Assembly: GCA_905234835.1 (NCBI GenBank)
Contig: CAJOIZ010000001.1
Span: 1-64,000, forward strand
DNA length: 64,000 nt
DNA from: Paludibacteraceae bacterium
Lineage (GTDB): Bacteria; Bacteroidota; Bacteroidia; Bacteroidales; Paludibacteraceae
Direction: 5' to 3'
Shown here: positions 1 to 8,460 of the stretch, in pieces
How positions within the stretch are numbered: position 1 is the stretch's first letter
Layout of the letters: each line of letters starts with the position of its first letter
Program-made: the position numbers and the translations under genes
The notes under the pieces: model-generated
What the model was told of the DNA's origin: nothing
Databases searched by the model: none
Seen by the model: the letters and a program-made list of their open reading frames with translations, nothing else

Positions 1-30
1 TTTGTTTGGCGACGACAAAGTAAATCTAAA

Positions 31-65
31 GGGCTGACTCCAAAAAGGAATCAGCCCCATTTTTT
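31..65 (+). terminator. Rho-independent terminator of an upstream gene
   Basis: An 11-base stem (GGGCTGACTCC with GGAATCAGCCC, one C:A mismatch) closes a five-A loop and is followed by a T run at 61-65. It most likely ends a gene lying left of the window and insulates the lipoprotein gene that starts at 104. Confidence 0.75.
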
Positions 66-103
66 ACATCTTAAAAAGTTTTATCGGACAGTAATAATTA
101 TTT

Positions 104-691
104 ATGATTCTGTGCACGACACTATTGTGCGCGTGCGGAGAATCAAAACCTCAACCGACAGAGGAGTCCAAAACACTGCTGGCATCCAGCCTTGTGCTCA
201 AAGGGAAACATGCCAAGCTATTCAAATTGGCACAAGACACCTACACCGTCAAGTTGGTTCAAAACGGTGAAGATTGGCAAGTGCGTGTCAAACTGAAAAT
301 GGCTCTCCAGACACCGTTTAACCAAATCAAAGACAACAAGAACTATGAGCGGGAGATAAAAGGCCCGTACGGCGAACTGCTCAATAGCAACGATGTGGAG
401 TTGGAATCTCTGGATATGAGCGGAAACGATTTGGAAAATCTGTTGCAAGACGACGAGGAAGACTCCGAGGTTACCTTGAGCGGTAAGACATGGTCTTACA
501 AGAGTATGGATTATGCTACAGCCAAAGACATCTTCGACAAAACGGTTGCCGTACAGATATCCGGTCTTGAGTTGGAGCCGGCAAAAAATGCCACATCGTC
601 AAAACTGATTGATAAAGAAACGCAAGATGCAATGGATGATGTGAAAGACTTGATTGAACTTGAGAAAGATCTGCTTGATGCTTTGTTCTAA
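104..691 (+). CDS. Unrecognised lipoprotein, 195 aa
   Basis: The product begins with a very short hydrophobic leader ending in a Cys (LLCAC-G), which I read as a lipobox, so a membrane-anchored lipoprotein is likely. The leader is unusually short and has no Lys or Arg near its N-terminus. An in-frame stop at 95-97 and no other ATG before 104 mean the start cannot be moved upstream. The mature part is rich in Lys, Asp and Glu, and residues about 110-125 form an acidic patch. I do not recognise the family. It is followed at 63 bases by the DUF456-like gene and then by a second small lipoprotein, all ending at one strong terminator, so the three may form an operon. Confidence 0.7.
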   Translation: MILCTTLLCACGESKPQPTEESKTLLASSLVLKGKHAKLFKLAQDTYTVKLVQNGEDWQVRVKLKMALQTPFNQIKDNKNYEREIKGPYGELLNSNDVELESLDMSGNDLENLLQDDEEDSEVTLSGKTWSYKSMDYATAKDIFDKTVAVQISGLELEPAKNATSSKLIDKETQDAMDDVKDLIELEKDLLDALF

Positions 692-753
692 ATGCCCATA
701 AATAATGTGGACTGTAAATAACCTTTTTGTTTAATTAAAAAATTCTTAAAATT

Positions 754-1275
754 ATGTTACAAATTTTATGGTGGTGCTTTGTAGCACTGTTGTTATGTTT
801 GGGTTTTCTGGGGTGCTTTATCAACAAAGTTCCCGGACCGATTGCAGTAGTAATTGCGACATTGCTTGCTATCTTGTGCTTGGATATTCCCATTGGATGG
901 GGTACCTTTGCAATCATCACGGCATTGGCTATTATCAGTATGATTGCATCCAAGTTACTCGTCAAACTGGCAAAGAAATTGCAGGAGTACAGCAAACGTG
1001 CTACGTGGGGAACAACTATCGGCTCTATTATCGGTCTATTGCTGTTATTGGGTATTACTGGTTCTGATTCCGCAGCATTACTCATAATCATGCTTATCGT
1101 AGGCCTCATCGTTTTGCCGTTTGTTTTTGCATTCTTGCTGGAGTTGACCAACAAACAAGGAGCACCGATGGCACTCAAATGCGCTACTTCGGCTACTTGC
1201 GCGTATTTATCGGACACACTCCTCAAACTGGCGGTATTCGTTTATGCGATATATGTAATCTTCCAACTCGGTTAA
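754..1275 (+). CDS. DUF456-like integral membrane protein
   Basis: A 173-residue, highly hydrophobic protein. It has an N-terminal pair of membrane segments containing a PGP turn (residues about 24-28), then a TWGTTIG stretch (about 83-89) leading into a Gly-rich pair of helices, then a C-terminal helix preceded by LLKLAVF. This order (PGP loop, WG..IG segment, LLKL tail) fits the DUF456 family as I remember it. The family's biochemical role is not established. It sits between two lipoprotein genes and shares their strand. The opposite-strand reading frames here are shadows of the membrane-protein codon pattern. Confidence 0.8.
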   Translation: MLQILWWCFVALLLCLGFLGCFINKVPGPIAVVIATLLAILCLDIPIGWGTFAIITALAIISMIASKLLVKLAKKLQEYSKRATWGTTIGSIIGLLLLLGITGSDSAALLIIMLIVGLIVLPFVFAFLLELTNKQGAPMALKCATSATCAYLSDTLLKLAVFVYAIYVIFQLG

Positions 1276-1288
1276 AAATTGTACTATT

Positions 1289-1567
1289 ATGAAACTGAAA
1301 CACATTGTTATTGTAGCGTTAGTGGCATTGCTTGCCGCTTGCACCAATCAGGAATCTCTGCTCAAGGATTATGAGAAAGCCTGCCAAAAAGGGAACTCTC
1401 TGAAAGCTGCCAAAGTGCTGGAACAGATGGAGAAGAAGTATCCCAATGATGCGGATTGGACCGAAGAACAACAAGAACGCATATTGAATGCAACAGAAGT
1501 TCTTTCTGAGAAAACGGTCGAAAAAGCCGGTGATGCTCTTAATGCATTAGGAGACATTTTCGAATAA
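1289..1567 (+). CDS. Small lipoprotein, 92 aa
   Basis: It opens with a standard lipoprotein signal (MKLKH, hydrophobic core, lipobox LLAAC with Cys at residue 18). The rest is a short, helical, Lys/Glu-rich domain with a Cys at residue 31 and a KAAKVLEQMEKKYP helix resembling a single TPR-like hairpin. No family assignment is possible. It starts 13 bases after the DUF456-like gene and is followed directly by a strong terminator, so it is the last gene of this small operon. Confidence 0.75.
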   Translation: MKLKHIVIVALVALLAACTNQESLLKDYEKACQKGNSLKAAKVLEQMEKKYPNDADWTEEQQERILNATEVLSEKTVEKAGDALNALGDIFE

Positions 1568-1572
1568 TTGGA

Positions 1573-1610
1573 ATCAGGCAGGCAGTTTGCCCTGCCTGCC
1601 TGATATTTTT
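1573..1610 (+). terminator. Strong rho-independent terminator
   Basis: A perfect 13-bp stem (ATCAGGCAGGCAG and its complement) around the loop TTTGCC, followed by ATTTTT. It ends the 104-1567 gene group. Confidence 0.92.
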
Positions 1611-1663
1611 GGTTTCACAGATTGCCTGATTATGCAAGAAGCATAAACTTTTCCCGTCCCAAT

Positions 1664-1695
1664 CTTGCGCATACGGATTTGTTGCAGTAATTTTG
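1664..1695 (+). promoter_or_regulatory. Bacteroidetes-type promoter for the gene at 1714
   Basis: CTTG at 1664-1667 and TAATTTTG (TAnnTTTG) at 1688-1695 are separated by 20 bases, the spacing typical of the primary Bacteroidetes sigma factor. Transcription would begin near 1702, leaving a leader of only about 12 bases before the ATG at 1714. This supports 1714 over the TTG codons upstream. Confidence 0.7.
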
Positions 1696-1713
1696 TAACC
1701 TGTTTTGTTGAAT

Positions 1714-2283
1714 ATGAACAAGAACGCACCTGAAATATTGTCTCTCCGGATGGATATTGAGCGCGAAGTGAAGCGCCGCATCCGGACACCCTATGATTTT
1801 GAATTCCTCGTTGGCGTTATCTGGGAGCGTCTGCATGAGAACATCTCGCCCACCACGCTCAAGCGCATGTGGGGTTACATTGACGGTGCTGACACCACGC
1901 GCCGCTCCACCCTATGCATGCTCTCCCGTTTTCTCGGTTATACCGATTGGGAAGCCTATATGGCGAACCTCGCCAAGCGGACAGACGTGGAGAGTGACAT
2001 GTTTGCCGGAGAAGGACTGAGTATCGATGACCTGCAGGCAGGGGACTATGTGGAAGTAACATGGCTGCCTAATCGCCGCTGTGTGTTCCGCTACGAAGGA
2101 AACGCACGTTTTCTCGTCACGGAAGCGGAAAACGCCAAACTGCATGTCAACGACCGCTTTGAGACAGCATGTTTCATCCTCGGTAAACCGATGTACATCG
2201 ACCGGCTCATACGCGGCGATGAGCCTCCCACCGCTTACGTGGCAGGTGCCAAAAGCGGTCTGCTCACCGTCCGCAGGCTCTGA
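1714..2283 (+). CDS. Bacteroidales-type cytoplasmic protein with SPTTLKRMWGY motif
   Basis: A 189-residue soluble protein. Residues about 10-70 carry the motif NISPTTLKRMWGYID, followed by TRRSTLCMLSRFLGYTDWEAY. I have seen this pattern in many unnamed Bacteroidales proteins, and it resembles a helix-turn-helix-like region. The second half (about 100-185) is beta-rich with DYVEVTW and RCVFRYEG. A regulatory or sensory role is plausible but unproven. The start is set by the promoter at 1664-1695. The gene is monocistronic and converges on the transglutaminase-like gene across a repeat-rich gap. Confidence 0.7.
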   Translation: MNKNAPEILSLRMDIEREVKRRIRTPYDFEFLVGVIWERLHENISPTTLKRMWGYIDGADTTRRSTLCMLSRFLGYTDWEAYMANLAKRTDVESDMFAGEGLSIDDLQAGDYVEVTWLPNRRCVFRYEGNARFLVTEAENAKLHVNDRFETACFILGKPMYIDRLIRGDEPPTAYVAGAKSGLLTVRRL

Positions 2284-2389
2284 CATCCGTAACTCTCTTG
2301 TAACCAAGAGACCAATTCGTCCATTAGAAATACTCGTACATTATCATTGCTATCTATAATTGATAAGCAAATGATTGTGTATGGCATTT

Positions 2390-2408
2390 TCTAATGACCG
2401 TCATTAGA
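2390..2408. promoter_or_regulatory. Perfect palindrome, candidate binding site
   Basis: TCTAATGAC-C-GTCATTAGA has 9-bp arms and a 1-base centre. It is followed by no T run, so it is not a terminator. Half-sites recur at 2322-2328, 2472-2480 and 2698-2707 in the same gap, which looks more like a cluster of protein-binding sites than RNA structure. The ligand is unknown. Confidence 0.5.
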
Positions 2409-2540
2409 GAAACGTGTTTGTATAAAACTGAATTATAGCATATTACAAAGACTACTAAAGATTTCTTGATGTCTAATGACCGATTTGGGCAGCAAAGGGC
2501 AGTTTTTTACAAGTTTTTTTTCAAAATTAGCGGCGATCCT

Positions 2541-2595
2541 GTTCATTCGTTGTTCATTCGTCGTTCATTCGTCGTTCATTCGTCGTTCATTGCCT
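2541..2595. repeat. 11-bp tandem repeat, five units
   Basis: Units of GTTCATTCGTC begin at 2541, 2552, 2563, 2574 and 2585 with small changes in the first and last. It lies in non-coding DNA. Confidence 0.9.
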
Positions 2596-2843
2596 GTTCA
2601 AAAAGTGCCTTCAGCCCTTTATACATCGGTTACGCGAGTGCTTTTTTTTCAGAAGTATCCGAGCAGTAAAAGCGATATTCTTACATTAAACCCAATCAGT
2701 CATTAGACCGAATATGGGTGTTACTTTGCGTCAATCCTCAACAACCCGAACTTAGCGTACTGCTAAACCGAGTGTGATATGTATGTTCTTTGTATGTCTG
2801 TTATTCGCGGCGAAGGCGTCGCAATACATTCAGTCAAGCAGGT

Positions 2844-4805
2844 TTATTCCAGTACGAGAACTTGTGCGGATTTGTTGTCCATCCCTCTCATCGTGCGCCC
2901 TACGGGTGCACCTATGTAGGTGGGGTCGCAGACGATGAAGCGCGAGCCGTCGATAGTCAGGTGGTCACCTTTGATGGAAGCGGGGGCTTCTACAGCAGTA
3001 GCGAGATGTCCGGGGTAATAGACCAGCGCCACCCGCAAACCGATAAGGTCACGTACAAGGCGAGAAAAGAGTATGCTACGGTCCTCACAGTCAGCGTAGG
3101 GGTAATAGAGGGTCTCATCGGCAAAGAAAGCGCGGTCATGTCCCCAAACCTTGTCATCGTACTCATAAACCAGCGATTTCTGCACCCAGCGGAGAAGGAG
3201 GTTGAGTTTCGCGAGTACGGGCAGTCCGTCCATCTGCCCTTCCAACTGTGGGTAGAGCGTTTCCCGCACCTGCGCGCTGAGCGGCATATTGGCGTATAAC
3301 GCCCACCGTGTGACAGGATTGGAACCGATCTGCGAGGACGGATAGGTTTCTAACATACGGAGGAGGTTCATATCCTCCGATACAGTGACGGTCAGGCCTT
3401 TGTCCTCCGCCACGGACAGGGTACGGGCAGAGGTCGGAGACTGTTCAAGCTGCGGTTCGCCAAAGATGGTCATTGTGAAGGACTGCTCTTCCGGGAAAGC
3501 GAAATTGCATATCTGCAGACCTCCTTTGGTTTCGCCGTCCGCATAGTAATAGGTGCCATCAATGGTCCAGTAGGGTTTGCCATATAGGATATTGCCCGAA
3601 CCGAAGAGCATCACCAAGTGCTTGTTCGCATCGAGGGCGAGTCGTGTCTTGTAGCCCGACTGGGACAGAACGAAGGCCTTGAGCAGTTCCGCTTCATCAG
3701 GAGAGTCCTCCAAATGTGCCTTGACAGCGGCATCCACCAGACGGAGAAAGAAATAGTCGGTCAACTGATGTTTGCGGCTCAAGTCCTGACAATCCTCCAC
3801 AAAGGCGGTATAATGTCCTTGGGCGAGGTTTTCGACGGCTTGCGAGATGGTTGTGCGGTCAGTACTGCCAAGATGAAGTTTCTCATCGGGGATGCGCACT
3901 TCCATCTGCGTGCCGAATATTTGGAAACGGACGATGTTCTTGGGTACGACTTCGGGCTGGGGCTGCGGGGCAGGTTTGGGTGCAGGCTGCGGTTCGGGAA
4001 TCACTATCACCTCCTCGATGATAACGGGGCGATCCTCCTGCTGCTTGACAGGAAGTGTCCGCTTCTCTTCCTGCTGCTGTTCCTGTTGTTCTTGTTGTTG
4101 CTCTTCTTGCTGTTGATCTTCTTTCTGTTGCAGTTCATCTTGCTGGTGCTCTTCCTGCTTTATTTCTTTCTGCTCTTGTTCCTTTTGATTTTCTTCCTGT
4201 TGCAGTTGCTTTTCCTGTTGCTGCTCTTGTTGGTCATCCTGTTTTTCCTCCTGCTCCTGTTGATCTTCTTTCTGCTGCAATTCTTCTTGCTGTTGCTCCT
4301 CCTGATTTAATTCTTTCTGCTCTTGTTCCTGTTGATTTTCTTTCTGCTGCAGCTCTTCTTGCTGTTGTTCCTCCTGATTTAATTCTTTATGGTCTGGTTC
4401 CTGTTGATCTTCGTTCTGTTGCAGTTCTTCTTGCTGTTGTTCCTCCTGATTTAATTCTTTCTGCTCTTGTTCCTGTTGATTTTCTTCCTTTCGTGGTAAC
4501 TGGCTGTCTTCGTTTTGATATATCTGCCTATGTTCGGACTTTTGTTCCAGCTCTACAACCTCCTCTTCATAAGGCACGGGCGGTAGCGGGTCGTCCTGTG
4601 GCATCGGCACAGGGCTACTGGCTTCAAAAGTCTCCCAAGCCTGTTTGACAAACTCGGCGTAGTTGAGCAGGACGCGGACGGTGAAGTCGATGTAAGTCTG
4701 CCTCGCGTTCCGATCGAACTCTTCAAACTGCTCGCGGTACGTCTGCGCTTGAATGGTGGCACAGCCCGCAGCGGCAAAAAGGAATAATAGAATCAGTCGT
4801 TTCAT
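2844..4805 (-). CDS. Secreted transglutaminase-fold protein with Gln/Glu-rich repeat
   Basis: 653 residues with an N-terminal signal peptide. A Cys at residue 15 (AAAGC) may make it a lipoprotein. Residues about 105-250 are a low-complexity, coiled-coil-like tract with a roughly 24-residue repeat rich in Gln, Glu and Lys. The C-terminal part (about 290-653) ends in a transglutaminase-like core: Cys573 in YADCEDRS, His600 in YPGHLATAVE and Asp627 in VCDPTYIGAP form the expected Cys-His-Asp triad. Bacterial members of this superfamily are mostly cysteine peptidases or amide-bond enzymes, and the true reaction here is unknown. It is the last gene of the caspase/SUMF run, 18 bases after the caspase gene. 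The repeat tract is a likely site of length variation. Confidence 0.8.
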   Translation of the reverse strand: MKRLILLFLFAAAGCATIQAQTYREQFEEFDRNARQTYIDFTVRVLLNYAEFVKQAWETFEASSPVPMPQDDPLPPVPYEEEVVELEQKSEHRQIYQNEDSQLPRKEENQQEQEQKELNQEEQQQEELQQNEDQQEPDHKELNQEEQQQEELQQKENQQEQEQKELNQEEQQQEELQQKEDQQEQEEKQDDQQEQQQEKQLQQEENQKEQEQKEIKQEEHQQDELQQKEDQQQEEQQQEQQEQQQEEKRTLPVKQQEDRPVIIEEVIVIPEPQPAPKPAPQPQPEVVPKNIVRFQIFGTQMEVRIPDEKLHLGSTDRTTISQAVENLAQGHYTAFVEDCQDLSRKHQLTDYFFLRLVDAAVKAHLEDSPDEAELLKAFVLSQSGYKTRLALDANKHLVMLFGSGNILYGKPYWTIDGTYYYADGETKGGLQICNFAFPEEQSFTMTIFGEPQLEQSPTSARTLSVAEDKGLTVTVSEDMNLLRMLETYPSSQIGSNPVTRWALYANMPLSAQVRETLYPQLEGQMDGLPVLAKLNLLLRWVQKSLVYEYDDKVWGHDRAFFADETLYYPYADCEDRSILFSRLVRDLIGLRVALVYYPGHLATAVEAPASIKGDHLTIDGSRFIVCDPTYIGAPVGRTMRGMDNKSAQVLVLE

Positions 4806-4823
4806 AGTTTGCGGAGTTTTTTA

Positions 4824-5825
4824 TTATTTGAGCATCCAGTTCTGCCAGTCAATGGCATCGTCGGACGCGCTGACAGTGGGACGCTGGGGTTTGTCTTTGT
4901 CAATGATGGACTGCTGCAGCACTTTGCTCGTTACATAGTCGCCCAGTTCTTCAAGCGTCACGTCCCCTGCGGTGGACTGCAGTTTGTCAAGCAGATAGAA
5001 GGTGAATAGTCCGTGCCCTTCCTTGTCGTAGGGGAGTGCGGTCTGTTCGTCGGTGGCAGCGGAGAAGACGACCATCTGTCCCTGCGGGGCCTCCTTTTTC
5101 GGGCGGAGTGCCACCCCACGTGCGGAGGCTAACATACGGCCGTCATCGGAGCGTGCGGCACCGCTGAAACAGGCATCAAGAAAGACGGTGGTCTTGCGAA
5201 TGTTCATTCCCCCCAGACTTTGATAGAGGTCGGAAAGCGATATGCATATTTCCGGATCGACGTTATAGACATCCACAGGCAACAGATACGCCTGCTTGGT
5301 GGCATCATCAGGCGCACCGTGACCGGCATAGTAGAAGATGACATTGATATCGCCGTTGAAAGCGGAGGCAAGGCTCTGTATCCGCCTGATTGCCTTTTTC
5401 ATATTGCCGTATGATGCGTTTTTCCACACGTTAATATGGTTGGCGGGCAGCCCGAGCGTCTTTTCGCAGTACTTGGCAAATATCTCGCCATCGTGTATGG
5501 CGTAGGGTACCGAAGCAAGGCTCTCATAATTCTCATTACAGATGATAAAGGCGAACGTGCTGTCGTTAATCATATCTGTTTGAGGGATGTTCTGATCAAC
5601 GTGGGAGATAATGACAGGATGAATTTTCTCTTTTTCGGGGACTTCCTTCCGGATTTCCTCTTTTCGGACTTCTTCTTTCTGCACCTCTTTTTCCTGCACA
5701 GTCTCTACCGTCACGGCAACAGGTTTGCGCACAGTGGCTCTGACTGTATTCGATACAGCTTCGGTCTGTGCATTCAATGCCAACGAAACGGCAAAAGCAA
5801 AAACAAAAAGAATCGTTTTCTTCAT
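4824..5825 (-). CDS. Secreted caspase-like peptidase (C14 family)
   Basis: 333 residues: a signal peptide (MKKTILFVFAFAVSLALNAQ), a charged Glu/Lys/Val repeat (about 43-67), then a caspase-like p20 fold. His169 lies in YYAGHG and Cys219 in LDACFSG, the catalytic dyad of the bacterial caspase/metacaspase group. YAIHDGEIFAKY and VVFSAATDEQTA are also family hallmarks. It should act outside the cytoplasm. Bacterial homologues generally cleave after Arg or Lys, but the specificity here is not visible. It lies 13 bases downstream of the SUMF-like gene and is the second caspase of the module. Confidence 0.88.
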   Translation of the reverse strand: MKKTILFVFAFAVSLALNAQTEAVSNTVRATVRKPVAVTVETVQEKEVQKEEVRKEEIRKEVPEKEKIHPVIISHVDQNIPQTDMINDSTFAFIICNENYESLASVPYAIHDGEIFAKYCEKTLGLPANHINVWKNASYGNMKKAIRRIQSLASAFNGDINVIFYYAGHGAPDDATKQAYLLPVDVYNVDPEICISLSDLYQSLGGMNIRKTTVFLDACFSGAARSDDGRMLASARGVALRPKKEAPQGQMVVFSAATDEQTALPYDKEGHGLFTFYLLDKLQSTAGDVTLEELGDYVTSKVLQQSIIDKDKPQRPTVSASDDAIDWQNWMLK

Positions 5826-5838
5826 ATCGCTACTATTT

Positions 5839-6882
5839 TTATAATCTGGTACTTGAAACAGGTAATGTAAGGCGGAATCCGGTGTGTGTCAGTCGACATT
5901 CGGGCGTATTAGCGGAGCGTGTGGTAACACGACAATAGACGGCTCGGCTGTAGTAACTTCCGCCTCTCACCACGCGGTGCGTTCCCTCTTTCGGTCCGGT
6001 GGGGTTGGTCTGCTGACCTGTGGGATAATCGCCGTAAAAATCGCGGCACCATTCCCACAGATTGCCGGACATGTCGTACAGTCCGAGTTCGTTGGGCTGT
6101 TTGGTGGCAACCATGTGCGACCGCGCTCCGCTGTTGCCATTGTCGTAGGTTTCGTTTTCTTTCTGCCCGAACCAGGCAACAGCACGGATGTTGTCGCTGC
6201 CGGAATACTTATATCCCTTGCTTTTCTTCCCTCCACGAGCGGCATACTCCCATTCGGCTTCAGTAGGAAGGTTGAAACTCAATCCTGTAATCAAGTTCAG
6301 ACGACTGATGAAGGATACTATGTCCTGATAAGAAACAAGGTTGACAGGCTGGTTGACACCGACAAAGAACGAACGGTTCTCGCCCATCACAGCATTCCAC
6401 AACTCCTGTGTCACTTCGGTCTGCGAGATGTAATAGGAAGAGAGCTTTACATGGTATTGCTTCGTTTTTGGATCGGCATTTGTACCTTGTGGAAGCGTGT
6501 CACCCATTACGAAAGAACCGCCCTGCACATAGACCATCGTAAAGTTTACACCATTGGCTTGAATCACCTTTGACAGGGGTATCAGACTCACCTTTACCAT
6601 CACATCATGTGTGAACTCACCCCACTCTGCCAAAGCATCCCAATAAGCGACGTTATGTCCTTGCACGGCATCCGCTCCGACATTGCCACTCAGTTGGTAA
6701 AGCGGACGGAATGTGAAAGTACTGTCGGTTGAAACGGATACGGAGGTTTCTATCTGCTCACTCAGATCGTACTCAATGCGGAACCGCGTCCCCTCCTGCA
6801 CCAGCACCACATTTGATACGGTCTGCGACCAAACAGACATACCGGCGAGCAGAAGAAAAGATAGAAGAACAAAACGTTTCAT
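5839..6882 (-). CDS. Formylglycine-generating-enzyme-like (SUMF1) protein
   Basis: 347 residues with a signal peptide. Residues about 20-105 form a beta domain of unknown role. Residues about 115-340 carry the FGE-sulfatase domain: GGSFVMGD, EVTQELWNAVMG, LPTEAEWEYAARGG, GLYDMSGNLWEWC, VVRGGSYY and TGFRL. I do not see the paired active-site cysteines of true sulfatase-activating enzymes, so this is more likely the large non-catalytic or alternative-function branch common in Bacteroidetes. It is exported and co-transcribed with two caspases, an association known for SUMF-type domains in bacterial conflict or signalling loci. Confidence 0.85.
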   Translation of the reverse strand: MKRFVLLSFLLLAGMSVWSQTVSNVVLVQEGTRFRIEYDLSEQIETSVSVSTDSTFTFRPLYQLSGNVGADAVQGHNVAYWDALAEWGEFTHDVMVKVSLIPLSKVIQANGVNFTMVYVQGGSFVMGDTLPQGTNADPKTKQYHVKLSSYYISQTEVTQELWNAVMGENRSFFVGVNQPVNLVSYQDIVSFISRLNLITGLSFNLPTEAEWEYAARGGKKSKGYKYSGSDNIRAVAWFGQKENETYDNGNSGARSHMVATKQPNELGLYDMSGNLWEWCRDFYGDYPTGQQTNPTGPKEGTHRVVRGGSYYSRAVYCRVTTRSANTPECRLTHTGFRLTLPVSSTRL

Positions 6883-6909
6883 AGGTATCGGGGTTGAAAA
6901 GCAAATGAT

Positions 6910-7731
6910 TTATTTTCGTATTTCAAGAAGGACGGATGTAACTTGCATTTCGCCGTCACGTGTCCGGTTTTTGGCGAGCCATTCCTGATAGACCCCATAG
7001 TCCAATAGGCGCAGACCGTCCACATCCTCATCAAGAGGTATAGTGAAGGGATTGGGCGAGAAGATAAAATGGAGCCGGTTGAACTCAACGGATCGTAAGG
7101 CAATCAGTTCGATAAAGTTGTTTCTGATTTGGTCGAACATGTTCTCATACAGCCTGTTGGCGCGTATTTCCTGTATGCCTTTCGGATTGATAACCGATGG
7201 CAACAGACGGAACATATTGTTATCCTCATCCTGCAGATAGAGGGCAAGGAAGCCCGCCTTGGGCGAAAGAAAGTCGATATTGAGTATATCCCCATTGTCG
7301 AAAGAGGTAGTTGCAATACACTCTCCTTTTTCGGTGCAGCGTTTAGTGGTGATTTTCAAGTTCACTTCCTGCCGTTTGATTTCCTGCGCTTTTCCCCATA
7401 CCTGCACAAAGATGGCTGTTTCGCCGGTGATGGAGTCTATACGGTAGCGTATGCGGGGTTCCTTCGTGTCCTTGAGCCATGTGCCGTTGAGTTCGGTTCC
7501 GCCATAGATGGTCATTTTGTCATTGACATGACCGCTGGTCTGCGTCACCGATTCGCCAAAGGCCTTCCTTATCGCCTCCGCCCGGGCTCCTTCAACCGCC
7601 TTGTCCAAAGCCTCTTTCCTTGACTCTGTTTCGGGAATGTAATAAGTAAATTCGGCACGGACGGTTTTCACCGTCTGTGCCTGAAGGATGCCTGCGCTGG
7701 TGAGAAGCAGTATGAGAATGTACTTCTTCAT
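6910..7731 (-). CDS. Secreted DUF4384-like protein
   Basis: 273 residues with a signal peptide (MKKYILILLLTSAGILQAQ). The N-terminal part (about 35-70) has the alternating helix KEALDKAVEGARAEAIRKAF typical of LPP20/FlgT-type domains. The C-terminal part (about 145-270) has FDNGDILNIDFLSPKAGFLALYL, which matches my memory of DUF4384, a domain often fused or linked to caspases and SUMF domains. It is probably a periplasmic or surface accessory of the caspase module. Its biochemical function is unknown. Confidence 0.72.
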   Translation of the reverse strand: MKKYILILLLTSAGILQAQTVKTVRAEFTYYIPETESRKEALDKAVEGARAEAIRKAFGESVTQTSGHVNDKMTIYGGTELNGTWLKDTKEPRIRYRIDSITGETAIFVQVWGKAQEIKRQEVNLKITTKRCTEKGECIATTSFDNGDILNIDFLSPKAGFLALYLQDEDNNMFRLLPSVINPKGIQEIRANRLYENMFDQIRNNFIELIALRSVEFNRLHFIFSPNPFTIPLDEDVDGLRLLDYGVYQEWLAKNRTRDGEMQVTSVLLEIRK

Positions 7732-7753
7732 CGCTGTGAACAGTCAGAATAGA

Positions 7754-8425
7754 TTATTGGTTACCCCAGATTCGGTCAAGTTCCTCATGCAATCTCTGAC
7801 CGTTCTTTTCCAGTTCCTGTTTGACAACCTGCTTGGCGGCCTGAAGAGCGATGTTGCGGTCGTAAAAGATGCGGGTCTGCACTTCATAGAGTTTGCCGTC
7901 CATGCGATAAACCTCCACTACGGGGATGATGTTGGTCAGGCGTTGCGCAATCAGTTGCTTGCCTGACTGCACGGTCTTGGCAATGGAAGCTGCATCAGTA
8001 GCAGAGATCTGCTCGTTGGCACGTGTGTTCTCCACGAGGGCGGTAACTTCGGTAGCAATCATTCCCGCGAGGTCCTCCTTGGCGAAAGCGAGAGCCTGTG
8101 CCTTGGCGGCTGCATATGACTCTGCCTTTGCGGTCATCTCACCCATAAAGTACTTGGGCGTATTGTCATCGTTGTACTCGTACTGCATCCGCTGGGACTT
8201 CTCGATCTGCTTTTCAAGCGAGAGTGCGCCCACGTTCACCTGCCAGCCCTGTTTCTTGAACTCCTTGGCCTGCTTCTTGACATCGCGGCTCACTTTGGCT
8301 TTCAGTTCCTTGTCCGACATTTTCGTGATGGCTGCGCGCTCCTTGCGCTGTTCCTTCGTGTTCTGGGCATAGCCTGCTCCTGCTATCATAAGAAGACTGA
8401 GGCTGATTAAAACAAGTTTTTTCAT
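7754..8425 (-). CDS. Secreted LPP20-like protein
   Basis: 223 residues with a signal peptide (MKKLVLISLSLLMIAGAGYAQ), a Lys-rich helical stretch (about 22-60), then an Ala-rich helix AAAKAQALAFAKEDLAGMIATEV (about 105-127) and VYRMDGKLYEVQTRIFYDR (about 173-191). This layout fits LPP20/FlgT-N-type proteins found in Bacteroidales envelopes. It lies 22 bases upstream of the DUF4384-like gene and shares with it the helical module preceding a beta strand, so the two may be paralogous at that point. Confidence 0.65.
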   Translation of the reverse strand: MKKLVLISLSLLMIAGAGYAQNTKEQRKERAAITKMSDKELKAKVSRDVKKQAKEFKKQGWQVNVGALSLEKQIEKSQRMQYEYNDDNTPKYFMGEMTAKAESYAAAKAQALAFAKEDLAGMIATEVTALVENTRANEQISATDAASIAKTVQSGKQLIAQRLTNIIPVVEVYRMDGKLYEVQTRIFYDRNIALQAAKQVVKQELEKNGQRLHEELDRIWGNQ

Positions 8426-8460
8426 AGTTGTAATGTATTTAGGTGTTTAGACATTTAGGA

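Larger units (their letters stand above)
2284..2843. other. Gene-free gap between convergent genes, with repeats
   Basis: This 560-bp stretch separates two genes that converge on it and holds no credible ORF. It contains a perfect 19-bp palindrome at 2390-2408, further copies of its half-site (2322, 2472, 2698), an 11-bp tandem repeat at 2541-2595 and AT-rich DNA. The half-site copies are described under findings. Confidence 0.8.

Noticed and set aside
2717..2727. TTACTTTG as a plus-strand promoter in the 2.3-2.8 kb gap
   Set aside because: One mismatch at an important position, no upstream element, and no plus-strand gene follows.
3618..4648. Long plus-strand ORFs opposite the transglutaminase-like gene, very Leu/Phe-rich
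   Set aside because: They are the antisense of Gln/Glu/Lys codons in the repeat tract; no start signal, and the minus-strand gene has a signal peptide and a catalytic triad.
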